Below, piece by piece: positions 9,023 through 17,757 of a stretch of DNA of 52,363 nucleotides; the first letter of the stretch is position 1, and every line of letters starts with the position of its first letter. The translations under genes were made by a program, and so were the position numbers. A model generated the notes under the pieces. That model was given only the letters and a program-made list of their open reading frames with translations. It did not search any database and was not told the origin of the DNA. This DNA is from Lacihabitans soyangensis (GTDB taxonomy: Bacteria; Bacteroidota; Bacteroidia; Cytophagales; Spirosomataceae). Where the stretch lies: the NCBI RefSeq assembly GCF_024343775.1, contig NZ_RJUF01000024.1, positions 1 through 52,363 of the forward strand, given 5' to 3'.

Positions 9023-9631
9023 CTAGACCAATATACTTGTCTCGTTTTTCTGCTTTTCCAGAAAAACAACCCTTTTCATTCCCTTACCTTCAAATGCCAG
9101 ACTGCCAACAATACCATTTTCCGCCAGATTTATTTTAATAATCATTCTTGAGGTATTACACATAAAAGAATTATTAAGACCATCAATCACCCGTCTTTGA
9201 GGTAAGATATCAGATGACTGAAAATTCGAAAGTTTTGTAAGTTCATTGGATAAAATCAGAAACAAATCAGCTTCATGTTGATTCAAAACACCTACATACT
9301 TCCAATTTTCGTGTTTGCAAAAAAGCAATACAACTTCGTCTATCAATTCGCCATGAATTTCTAATCTGATTGGGCTCACTGCATAATTTTTGGATGCATT
9401 GAGCAAACAACCTCCTGGAGAATTATTATAACCTAGTTTTCTGAATGAATCCGTATGACTTTGATGTAAACTTGCCAGTTCTAAAGGAAGAAAATGGGAA
9501 TGTAAACCAAACAAGTCTTTGAAAGTTTGACTTCGGCTTTTTGAATTGTTGGAGAAAATATCTTTTCTAGCAAAGGCTTGGTTGACTGCAAGCATGGCTA
9601 AAGCAATAAATCCTCTTCTTTTAATTTTCAT
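9023..9631 (-). CDS. Small secreted protein of unknown function
   Basis: I do not recognise this protein. I chose the ATG at 9631 (202 aa) because it gives a proper signal peptide: MKIKRRG followed by the hydrophobic stretch FIALAMLAVNQAFA. An upstream GTG at 9667 would place 12 extra residues before it. The mature part is mixed alpha/beta with no repeats and no obvious catalytic motif, and contains CLLNASKNYAVSPIRLEIHG and MIIKINLAENGIVGSLAFEG. The last stretch resembles beta-strands of a two-layer fold. It is downstream of the AraC-family gene on the same strand. A pair of direct repeats (9732-9764) lies just upstream and could be a regulator site. Confidence 0.6.
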   Translation of the reverse strand: MKIKRRGFIALAMLAVNQAFARKDIFSNNSKSRSQTFKDLFGLHSHFLPLELASLHQSHTDSFRKLGYNNSPGGCLLNASKNYAVSPIRLEIHGELIDEVVLLFCKHENWKYVGVLNQHEADLFLILSNELTKLSNFQSSDILPQRRVIDGLNNSFMCNTSRMIIKINLAENGIVGSLAFEGKGMKRVVFLEKQKNETSILV

Positions 9632-9731
9632 GACTAATGGGTTAGGGAAAAATCTAAAGGTTGTCACAATAACTGAAAACCACTAGAACTTTTTATTTAT
9701 GCAAAGCTATCGAAGGTCTTCATTAATAGTG

Positions 9732-9764
9732 TAGCCCGATAAGGTAATTCGATAGCCCGATAAG
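9732..9764. promoter_or_regulatory. Two 12-bp direct repeats at 21-bp spacing (operator-like)
   Basis: TAGCCCGATAAG occurs at 9732-9743 and again at 9753-9764, exactly 21 bp apart, or two helical turns. The second copy ends directly at the stop codon of the AraC-family gene, and the pair lies about 100 bp upstream of the secreted unknown gene. AraC-family proteins typically bind direct half-sites with about 21-bp spacing, so this is a plausible operator. Confidence 0.55.
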
Positions 9765-10853
9765 TTAAAGTAGACTTGGTTTTAAATTACTAAGAACCTG
9801 CGAAGGCAGCATTCCATGCACTTTCTTAAATGCATTCGAGAATTTGGAAGGATTTTCATAGCCGAAATATAGGGCAACATTTTTTATTTGAACATCGCCG
9901 TCTATTAACATTTTCATCGCCAATTTCATTTGCTCATTCCTGTAAAATTGAAATGGTGGCATTTTAAACGTTCTCTTAAAGTTAGACTTCAACTTTGATG
10001 GAGACATATTTATTTTTTCAGCAAGAACTTCAATCCCTGGAAATCCATTTTTCAAATTTTCCAAAAGTATTTGTTCAATTTTCTTTATGGAAACAGCCCC
10101 CAATTCATCTGGAGTGCCAAGAATACCTTCTTGATCGGTTTCTATTTTTTCCAAAAACCTTTTGAGTACCGCTAAAGTGTTAATCTTGAGTTTTAGTTTG
10201 CTAAAAAGTTGCTCAGACTGCTCAGAGAATCCTTTCCATATTTCTAAAGCATAGAAATTGGCATCTTGTAACAATCCTTCCCAACTTAAATATCCAAGTT
10301 CATTTTTTAAAAGTTTTTGAAGAATAAATTCATCTGAAAATCCTTCTATTCGAAAATTTTCGTTTACCCATTTTTGACTAAAAGCGAAATTAAAAAATAG
10401 ACCTTTCGTTCCTTTAAGATGAAAGGCATCGATCGATACTCCCGGTCTATAGATAGCCCAACTATTATTTTTGACTTTTTGATTATTGATGTTTATTTCA
10501 AGAACTGGTGCTGTGGGGTTTTCAAACATAGAAAAGGCCAAAAAATAATAATCGGAGGGTACATTGTCATAAACAGCTTTGGTACGTACGTTGGCCTTAA
10601 ACTCCAGCTCAGAAACCAACAACCAAAGGCCAGCTTCTACTTCATTATAGTGTAATACGCCTTTGGTGAACGGATTGTTGGAATACAATATATTTCTTTT
10701 AGGATCTTGGCTCACAAAAGGCATACTTCTGAAACTTTCCACCATCAATGCCGGCGTATTGTTTAGGTATGGAAGTACGAAAAAACCATCTTCGTAATAA
10801 AATAGATACTTCTCAAATTTCTTGAACCACTGGAGTACTCGCTTTAGCGGCAT
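9765..10853 (-). CDS. AraC-family transcriptional regulator
   Basis: The C-terminal ~100 residues form an AraC-type double helix-turn-helix: first helix pair around SPSKLKSNFKRTF, second around VALYFGYENPSKFSNAFKK, ending in HGMLPSQV. The N-terminal ~250 residues are not a recognisable cupin and probably sense an unknown ligand. A TTG at 10889 would extend the frame by 12 residues; the ATG at 10853 (362 aa) is the better start. The gene follows the GH32 gene on the same strand after 230 bp. That gap holds an inverted repeat and a palindrome, while direct repeats lie at its 3' end. Regulation of the neighbouring fructanase or of the secreted unknown is inferred from position only. Confidence 0.85.
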   Translation of the reverse strand: MPLKRVLQWFKKFEKYLFYYEDGFFVLPYLNNTPALMVESFRSMPFVSQDPKRNILYSNNPFTKGVLHYNEVEAGLWLLVSELEFKANVRTKAVYDNVPSDYYFLAFSMFENPTAPVLEININNQKVKNNSWAIYRPGVSIDAFHLKGTKGLFFNFAFSQKWVNENFRIEGFSDEFILQKLLKNELGYLSWEGLLQDANFYALEIWKGFSEQSEQLFSKLKLKINTLAVLKRFLEKIETDQEGILGTPDELGAVSIKKIEQILLENLKNGFPGIEVLAEKINMSPSKLKSNFKRTFKMPPFQFYRNEQMKLAMKMLIDGDVQIKNVALYFGYENPSKFSNAFKKVHGMLPSQVLSNLKPSLL

Positions 10854-10877
10854 TATTTTTAATTTTTCATGACAATT

Positions 10878-10953
10878 ATTCCTTAACAAGCTATGGGGAA
10901 GAGCGTTAATTTCTATTTTGAAAAATAGAAACTAAAAATTTGTGTTAAGGAAT
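10878..10953. promoter_or_regulatory. Inverted repeat with a nested palindrome upstream of the AraC-family gene
   Basis: ATTCCTTAACA at 10878-10888 is matched perfectly by its reverse complement TGTTAAGGAAT at 10943-10953. Between the arms lies a second symmetric site, TTCTATTTT (10911-10919) and AAAATAGAA (10922-10930). The whole lies 25-100 bases upstream of the regulator start, as expected for an autoregulatory operator. No function has been shown. Confidence 0.5.
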
Positions 10954-11083
10954 TTGAATAGCGGCTTTTTTTAAAGTCTTGTTAATACAAATGTGTCGAA
11001 AATTGCACCCAAAACAAAATGGAGTGGTTATTTTTTTATCAATCTCTCAAAGTATTTGTTCGAAATTTAGGCTTTATCGTAGG

Positions 11084-12553
11084 CTATTCTCTCCATTTCA
11101 AAACTTCTACGGTTTTCAGTCTTTCTGGAAATACCAAATCCGTTAAAACAACTTTTCCTCCATTTACATAAACTTCTACAAGGGTCCTATCTACCAAAAT
11201 ATCCAACCGAAGTTTATTCTTCTCAGGCATCACTTTAACAGACTCCACACTCGGAAAGCGTTGGTGAAAGTCAGTTTTACCTGAGTTGATACGATCTAGC
11301 GAAAGCATATTGGAAGCCACATCATATCTTAGTTTAAGATAATGTTCTGCAGTTTTAAGAAGTTCTAAATCAAAGCCTTTGGATGTACCAAGATTAATGT
11401 CCAAACTTAAAGCATAGGAATTTGCAGTCTTCTCGCCAAGCTTGCTATTTAAGGAATAACCTGGCGACAAGAACAATTCCTCTTTCGTTAGTTTTTCGCT
11501 TATAATGGGCTGTTGTTGAAGCTTATACGTGTTTCCTGTTTTGTAGAGTGATAATTTTCGGGCTACCGAAAAACCACCTCGATAGCCATCTGGTGCAGGT
11601 ATATCATTGGCATATTCCCAGTCGTTTGTCCAGCCTATTATAATTGGATTTTTCTGGTTTTTGGGGAGATTATAGAATGGAACGGCTGCATAAAAATCTT
11701 TACCTTCGTCTACATAAAAGACTTCGTTCTGCTTTTGAGGTTTAAAAGAATTTCCGTCAAAATCGCCAACAAAATATTGCATGGCCAAATAACCAGCCTG
11801 ACGGTGCCCGCTCGAAATCATCAATACCCATTTGGTTTCCGCTGTATTCACAATCGGTATTTTTACCAGTGATGGACATTCCCAAATCTTGGTCATATCG
11901 CCTTGTTTGCCAAATTCGCTCATAAAAGTCCATTTTTTCAAGTCTTTTGAGGAGTAAAATTGGACTATATATTCCAAAGGTTTCACCACGGTCATGATCC
12001 ATTTTTTCTCAGACGGCCACCAGATTACATTTGGGTCACGGAAATTGGTGAGACCTATGTCCAGAACGGGGTTTTTGTCGAAATATTTCCAAGTACGGCC
12101 TTTGTCTGAACTGTAAGCCAAGCTCTGATGTTGTGCCAAATCCTGTCCAGGTTTAGAGACATGAGAAGTAAAAACAGCTATCAAGCCTTTCTTAAAACCT
12201 GCCTTGAACAATCCGGAAGTATTGAAACTATCTACCACCACACAACCTGAAAAAATCATGGTTGTGCTACCATCACCATTTTGAATTTCAGGCAATGCAA
12301 GTGGCAAAGTCTCCCATTTTATTAAATCCTTGCTCACCGCATGCCCCCAACTCATGTGCCCCCATTTATCTCCAAACGGATTGTATTGATAAAACAAATG
12401 ATATTCGCCATCGAGATAAACCAGCCCATTGGGGTCATTTACCCAGTTTTTGGGTGGAGTATAGTGATAATTGGGACGAAAATCTTGGGCGAAAGATTGC
12501 ACTATTGCCATTTCGAAAACACATAACAGTAAAGTTATCTTAACAATTTTCAC
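11084..12553 (-). CDS. Secreted GH32 fructanase (levanase/inulinase/invertase type)
   Basis: This 489-residue protein has a signal peptide (about 1-22, ending QSFAQ). The GH32 signature is complete: NWVNDPNG with nucleophile Asp40, FRDPNV near residue 169 (transition-state stabiliser) and WECPSL near 221 (acid/base Glu). A five-bladed propeller is followed by a C-terminal beta-sandwich region (about 350-489). The family hydrolyses beta-fructosides such as levan, inulin and sucrose; the exact linkage cannot be read. It starts 12 bp after the stop of the 1701-residue propeller/Ig protein, so the two are probably one transcript from the promoter near 17.7 kb. No SusC/SusD genes are next to it. 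Confidence 0.92.
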   Translation of the reverse strand: MKIVKITLLLCVFEMAIVQSFAQDFRPNYHYTPPKNWVNDPNGLVYLDGEYHLFYQYNPFGDKWGHMSWGHAVSKDLIKWETLPLALPEIQNGDGSTTMIFSGCVVVDSFNTSGLFKAGFKKGLIAVFTSHVSKPGQDLAQHQSLAYSSDKGRTWKYFDKNPVLDIGLTNFRDPNVIWWPSEKKWIMTVVKPLEYIVQFYSSKDLKKWTFMSEFGKQGDMTKIWECPSLVKIPIVNTAETKWVLMISSGHRQAGYLAMQYFVGDFDGNSFKPQKQNEVFYVDEGKDFYAAVPFYNLPKNQKNPIIIGWTNDWEYANDIPAPDGYRGGFSVARKLSLYKTGNTYKLQQQPIISEKLTKEELFLSPGYSLNSKLGEKTANSYALSLDINLGTSKGFDLELLKTAEHYLKLRYDVASNMLSLDRINSGKTDFHQRFPSVESVKVMPEKNKLRLDILVDRTLVEVYVNGGKVVLTDLVFPERLKTVEVLKWRE

Positions 12554-12565
12554 TATAAATTTAAT

Positions 12566-15500
12566 TTAATCATTACCACATCCATCTATTACTGCCTTGA
12601 AAGTGGATCCAGGCAATACCTCAAATCCAGGATTCAGCAATATACTCTTTTGTGAGTCATAAACAATATTACTCACTGGACTAATCTTCGTTATGGAATT
12701 TATTTGGTCATTTGATTCAAACTTCGATTTTGTATTCGTTAAAAAACCGCTATAAATAGGGGAGTTATGACAATCATTAAAAACTATTTTCTGTGATGGT
12801 TTACTAATGCACCCATTTGTAACACATTTAACAGTTTGAAATACATTACTGGTCGGAGTATGGACAATACTGTTGGGTTCACTTAATGAACTATTGAAAC
12901 TCCAATCTGAAAATTGTGTGCAATTAGATGCGAAAGTAACCGCATCGCCAATTCTTGCGTTTTCAGGAGAGTAAGTGATGGTAGGTTCTGGAGTTTCTGT
13001 ATAGGTTAGTTGGACGGTTGAACTGGCCGTTCCAGCACACGAGCCTCCTGTAATGGTGGCTGTAAGGGTATAGATGCCTGCCATAGCCGCAGTTATGGGT
13101 GCATTAAAATAAAAAAATCGATCAGCTACACTAAAGCCATTTGGACCTGTCCAAGAATAAGCAGTACTCGCAATTCCATTATATTCTTGATTTGAACCGC
13201 CATCTAAAATCACAATATTACCATCGCAGGCGTTGGCTACAAAGTTATTTGTGGCTTGTGGATTGATGTTACCCACCGTCTCAGAGTAAATAAAGGGGGT
13301 TACTTTAGGGATATTTGAAAGTGTAACAATATTAGAAGCAACCCTCGTCTCTGGGCAACCATTAAACGATATTGTTGCTGAATACAAACCAGAGGAAGCT
13401 GCCGAAACAGGCGATACGCTATACCCACGACTGGAGTTTGTAACATTTAAGCCATTTGGGCCAGTCCAATTGATACTGCTAATGTTATCGCTTGAAAAAT
13501 TACTGTAATTTTCAACCTGAATATAAATCCCTCCTGTATTTACTAAGCAATATTCGCCTCCATATGATCCAGTACTCAATACAAATGAAGGGGCTGAATT
13601 AACCATGTTTAAACTAACACTTGCCGTACTGGTAACATTACAACCACCACCCAATACTGCTGTCAGACTATATAAGCCAACTTTATTTGCGTTCATTCCT
13701 GTTATTGTTGCGGAGGCTTGGGTGCTATTAAATCCATCAGGGCCCGACCATTGATAAGAAACAACTGGAATAGGACCCGAAGTACTTAAAGTTGTGTTAG
13801 CACCTGGGCATAGATTTGTCCCATTTAAGTTGATATAAACCCTTGGGTTTGTCAAAATAGAAAGTGTAACAGTAGCTGTAGCGGTAGATATACAGGAACC
13901 AGTGAAAGTAGCACTTAAAGTATATATTCCGGCATGAATGGACGAAAAATTAGAAATGGATAGATTTTGCCCAGTACTTGTAAATGAGTTCGGTCCTGCC
14001 CAACTATATGTCACTTGTCCAGATTTGTTAGTGCCTGCCACTAATTCTGTTGTACCACCTATGCAATATTGACGACTACCATTTACATAAGCAGTAAAAC
14101 TTTCTAAGCTTAATGTAACACTGCTGCTAGCTATTCCGGTACATGCTCCTGAATACGAGGCCGTAACGGTATAGCTACCTACTTTGGAAGCATTAAAATC
14201 TGTAAGTCCTAGAGAAACACCATTGCTAGAGAACCCATTTGGCCCGGCCCAAGAATATAAAACAGAAAGACTGGAATTACTAAATTGTGCGATATTGTTG
14301 GAACTTCCACCCTGGCAAATAGCTGTTGTGCCAGATATATAAACAGAGGGGGTAAACATAGTAAGATTAATGGTGCTTGTACTCGACCCACTACATGTAC
14401 CTGTGTAAGTTATGGTAGAAGTATAAACTCCAGCTTTCGATGAATTAAAATTACTGATGGTTGGATTAGAAATATTGCTTGAAAAGCCACCAGGCCCACT
14501 CCAAGAGTAAGTTAAGCTTAGGCCAGAAGTAGAGGCATTCAAAAAAGTTTGAAATGAAATGTTGGCTCCCGAACAACTGAGACCAGAATAAAAAGCCGCA
14601 CCAGGCAAATTGTTCGAAACGGTAATCGAATTCGTTGCAGTGGCTTTGCCTGAACACCCTCCGACATATGTTGCTGTTAAAGTATAAATTCCAGAGGCTT
14701 GCGTGGTAACGTTTGTCAAAGTCGGACTTGATTGAGTGCTGAAGAAAGAATTTGGCCCAGACCATGCGTAGCTGGGAGTTTGGCTGTATATCACCTCAGA
14801 GGAACTGTTCAAATTAAAAGATTGACCAGGGCAGACGATTCTTGGAGAAATTTGACTCAATGTCGGTGTTGAGGTTAAGGTCAAACTCACAGTGGCGGTA
14901 TATAACTTACAAGACTCCATTGCGATACTTGTAGTATAAGTTCCTTGGTTTGAAATACCCGCATTGATTATAGAAACGGGGTATCCCGTCCCAGTGAAAG
15001 CATTTGGACCTGACCAGTCAAATGGTAACGATGATGAGCCTAAGCTAATATTAAAAGTGGCAAAAAGACTGACATTAGAGCCGCTACAATACTTATATGT
15101 TCCATTCGAATTAGAGCCATTGGCATTGGCTATTAAACCAAAAGAATCTTTGTTTTGTAATAAAAATGATGAAGACTCATTACTGGTGGTTGTACCGCCA
15201 TTTACTTTAATTCTTATTTTGTAATTCGTACCTGTAGAAATATTTGTGGGTAAGGTTATACTTACAGGACTGGTAGTTCCGCTACCTATAACCGTAGGGC
15301 TAGTAAAAACCCCTAACGCATCAGAAAGCTCAACATTAAAAACTGTACCGTTCGCAAAAGTACCATTTAGATCAAATGGTATGTTTGCAGTTCCGCCAAA
15401 ACAAAGGATTGATTTGTTGAATTTATTGTCAATTGTAGGATATATAAAACCCCTCATAGCAGCTGTAAAAACACCTCTGCCTTCTGTACTGATAGCCAAC

Positions 15501-17671
15501 ACACTATCAGCAGTTCTAAAAGCAATCCTACTTACGGGCACATTTGGCAATCCAGTGTTGCTTTGTTCCCAACTTGGATTAGTGTCTGTTATATTATTGG
15601 TTGTAAAAATACCCAAACTGGTGGCTAAAATAACTTTTGGAGTAGATGGGGCAAAAACTGCGTGCTTCACTGGAATATTTGGCAAGCCATGACTTAGCTC
15701 GTCTTTATTTACCCAAGTAGTTCCGCCATTATTGGTGTACCAAACCGAACTCACGCCAAAATTGCTGTAGGTAACCAATATCTCATTTTCTGTTGCTCCT
15801 AAATCTATGGACGAAACCGAACCACTTGGTAGTTGCCCATTTGACAAACTGGTCACTACAGGTGTTGTATTGATGTTTGTCACTTTCACCAAGCTGGTGG
15901 AAGACATATTAAACTGATAGCCTACAAAAATCGTATTGGCGGTTTTTCCGACTTTAATATAATTGACAGGCATCAAAGTTGAAATTACTACATCTTGTGA
16001 TGTTATTAAATTATCCGTTGTGAGTTGTGTTATCCTAAAAGTTGTATTGTTACTACCAAAATTGGAAGTTACGAAACTGTAGATTTTATTATTGAAATAA
16101 TCCCAATCAGAGATTTTGGTATTTACCGGTATGGACTTTAAGTAGTTAAGACTTCCATCGTACAAATTTCCAGCTAAAACAACCTGATTATTATTTGTTT
16201 GATTTACCATGGCAGGGTAGTTTACAAAATAGCTATTGAAAGTCTTGCTTGTCGTGCCCAATGAATGCAACGCATTGTTTATGGCGAATTCCGGTGTAAC
16301 CACCAAACCGTTTTCCACAATGTTTTTTAGTGCAATGGCCGAAGAAAACCCAAGCCTTATATTTTTGTTTCTTGCTATTAAAGCTGACCCCGTGGTGGTG
16401 ATATTGGCAAAATCTGGGGAGTAATAAATCCCTGTTGCAGACGCAACCACAATTGACTGATTATCAGACCCAAGAGCTATTGTATTATAGCTATTTATAC
16501 TGCCATTTGCAGTTAATGATGTCCAACTGGCACCTCCATCTAGCGTTTTGGCGATATAATATCCTCCCAAAATAACTATGTCACTATTTTGTGGATGAAC
16601 ATTTAAAGAATGTCCGAGGGTGTGATTAAAAAGACTGTAACCATAGGCATTGTTAGGCACGTTTATATTTGTCCATGTAATTCCTCCATTTATAGATTTT
16701 TTAAACCAAGCTGCCGTTCCATTAGATATTGAGACAGCGTATATTACTTGAGTGGCACTATTTGCGGAATTCCCTAAACCTATTTGGGTTTTTCCGCCGG
16801 TTGAATTTGGAGTAATATCTGACCATGAAGTTCCTGAAGTATTAGTGGATTTATAAACCTTAGAGTTATTGAAATCACCAAAAGCCGCATATAATATCCC
16901 ATCATTTCCAATTTCAAGGTCGGTACCGTATGGAGTGGTCAATAAAAATGACCAATTGTCACCTCCATCTGTTGATTTTAACAGCCCTTGCCATGTCTGA
17001 ACAAAGATGCCCTCTGTATTTATGATTACTTTATTGATAAATTGCATGGCATAGGCCACAGTGCCAGTAACCGAAGAGTTAGGAATGGTACTATTAATTC
17101 TTATAAAAGTTATACCCCCATCAGTAGATTTGTAAATCCCCGAACCAGAGTATTGACCAAAATTAGCTCCGTAGTCGCCGGTTGCCACATACATTTCAAG
17201 AGTATTGGAAGGATTAAAAGTAATCCAACTAATATTTAGGCTTGGCCAGTTATCTCCATCATTAACCATTTGCCAGCTCGAATTAGAATCAGTTATGTCG
17301 TTGTTAAACCATAAGCCACCGCCAACTGAGCCAGCCCAATACTTTTTGCCCGCAACGTCATTTAGATCCCGAGTGACACACCTCATATCTCCACCTAAGT
17401 CTTTAGGTCCTCGTTCGTACCAAGTCAAATTTGGAGAAATAGCTGAATTTATAGACTTGTTAACAGAGGTTTTCTTCAACAATTCCTCACGTGCTTTTTC
17501 TATTTCGGTGAATGGAATTTTCCCTGTGGACGGGTCCGCATATTGCAGAACAAATCGTTGTTTCTCAACTTCAATACTATCAATTTGGGATTGATTGAAA
17601 ATTTGTGAAGATGAATTTTGAATTATAAAAAATAATAAAATGGATTTGAAGAGGGTTTTATAAGGTATCAT
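12566..17671 (-). CDS. Secreted beta-propeller (BNR/sortilin-like) protein with eight Ig-like repeats
   Basis: This protein of 1701 residues has an N-terminal signal peptide (about 1-22). Residues about 55-745 carry BNR/Asp-box repeats (GIYKSTDGGITF, LLKSTDGGDNWSF, WFKKSINGGITW and WYTNNGGTTWVN), as in sortilin/Vps10 or glycosidase-like propellers. Residues about 800-1580 hold eight Ig-like modules of roughly 85 residues, each with a W-[AST]-GP-[NGD]-x-F/L motif (for example YSWAGPNGFSS). The last 26 residues (beginning SILLNPGFEVLPGSTFKA) look like the '3-coathanger stack' type of C-terminus common in Cytophagales secreted proteins rather than a typical T9SS type A domain. Binding or scaffold function is inferred. 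It is co-transcribed with GH32. Confidence 0.85.
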   Translation of the reverse strand: MIPYKTLFKSILLFFIIQNSSSQIFNQSQIDSIEVEKQRFVLQYADPSTGKIPFTEIEKAREELLKKTSVNKSINSAISPNLTWYERGPKDLGGDMRCVTRDLNDVAGKKYWAGSVGGGLWFNNDITDSNSSWQMVNDGDNWPSLNISWITFNPSNTLEMYVATGDYGANFGQYSGSGIYKSTDGGITFIRINSTIPNSSVTGTVAYAMQFINKVIINTEGIFVQTWQGLLKSTDGGDNWSFLLTTPYGTDLEIGNDGILYAAFGDFNNSKVYKSTNTSGTSWSDITPNSTGGKTQIGLGNSANSATQVIYAVSISNGTAAWFKKSINGGITWTNINVPNNAYGYSLFNHTLGHSLNVHPQNSDIVILGGYYIAKTLDGGASWTSLTANGSINSYNTIALGSDNQSIVVASATGIYYSPDFANITTTGSALIARNKNIRLGFSSAIALKNIVENGLVVTPEFAINNALHSLGTTSKTFNSYFVNYPAMVNQTNNNQVVLAGNLYDGSLNYLKSIPVNTKISDWDYFNNKIYSFVTSNFGSNNTTFRITQLTTDNLITSQDVVISTLMPVNYIKVGKTANTIFVGYQFNMSSTSLVKVTNINTTPVVTSLSNGQLPSGSVSSIDLGATENEILVTYSNFGVSSVWYTNNGGTTWVNKDELSHGLPNIPVKHAVFAPSTPKVILATSLGIFTTNNITDTNPSWEQSNTGLPNVPVSRIAFRTADSVLAISTEGRGVFTAAMRGFIYPTIDNKFNKSILCFGGTANIPFDLNGTFANGTVFNVELSDALGVFTSPTVIGSGTTSPVSITLPTNISTGTNYKIRIKVNGGTTTSNESSSFLLQNKDSFGLIANANGSNSNGTYKYCSGSNVSLFATFNISLGSSSLPFDWSGPNAFTGTGYPVSIINAGISNQGTYTTSIAMESCKLYTATVSLTLTSTPTLSQISPRIVCPGQSFNLNSSSEVIYSQTPSYAWSGPNSFFSTQSSPTLTNVTTQASGIYTLTATYVGGCSGKATATNSITVSNNLPGAAFYSGLSCSGANISFQTFLNASTSGLSLTYSWSGPGGFSSNISNPTISNFNSSKAGVYTSTITYTGTCSGSSTSTINLTMFTPSVYISGTTAICQGGSSNNIAQFSNSSLSVLYSWAGPNGFSSNGVSLGLTDFNASKVGSYTVTASYSGACTGIASSSVTLSLESFTAYVNGSRQYCIGGTTELVAGTNKSGQVTYSWAGPNSFTSTGQNLSISNFSSIHAGIYTLSATFTGSCISTATATVTLSILTNPRVYINLNGTNLCPGANTTLSTSGPIPVVSYQWSGPDGFNSTQASATITGMNANKVGLYSLTAVLGGGCNVTSTASVSLNMVNSAPSFVLSTGSYGGEYCLVNTGGIYIQVENYSNFSSDNISSINWTGPNGLNVTNSSRGYSVSPVSAASSGLYSATISFNGCPETRVASNIVTLSNIPKVTPFIYSETVGNINPQATNNFVANACDGNIVILDGGSNQEYNGIASTAYSWTGPNGFSVADRFFYFNAPITAAMAGIYTLTATITGGSCAGTASSTVQLTYTETPEPTITYSPENARIGDAVTFASNCTQFSDWSFNSSLSEPNSIVHTPTSNVFQTVKCVTNGCISKPSQKIVFNDCHNSPIYSGFLTNTKSKFESNDQINSITKISPVSNIVYDSQKSILLNPGFEVLPGSTFKAVIDGCGND
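12960..15270 (-). repeat. Eight Ig-like W[AST]GP repeat modules
   Basis: The hallmarks DWSGPNAF, AWSGPNSF, SWSGPGGF, SWAGPNGF, SWAGPNSF, QWSGPDGF, NWTGPNGL and SWTGPNGF occur at about 85-residue intervals. Each is followed by a '[AG]xYT.[TS]..Y/F.G.C' strand. The same module occurs once in the giant protein at about 2010-2250. Confidence 0.8.
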
Positions 17672-17704
17672 AATAAGTTTTAAAAAGTAGAATTATAGTG
17701 GAAT

Positions 17705-17735
17705 CAAATTTATTGAAAAATATGCATTTGCAAAA
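17705..17735 (-). promoter_or_regulatory. Bacteroidota-type promoter for the propeller/Ig and GH32 genes
   Basis: TTTTG (17731-17735) and TAAATTTG (17705-17712) are separated by 18 bases, matching the TTTG / TAnnTTTG consensus in sequence and spacing. The predicted start of transcription is near 17699, about 28 bases before the ATG. Confidence 0.7.
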
Positions 17736-17757
17736 GAAAAGTTAATACAAAAGAGAA

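Noticed and set aside
15246-15692. 148-codon plus-strand frame inside the propeller/Ig gene
   Set aside because: Shadow of a well-supported gene with BNR and Ig motifs on the other strand.
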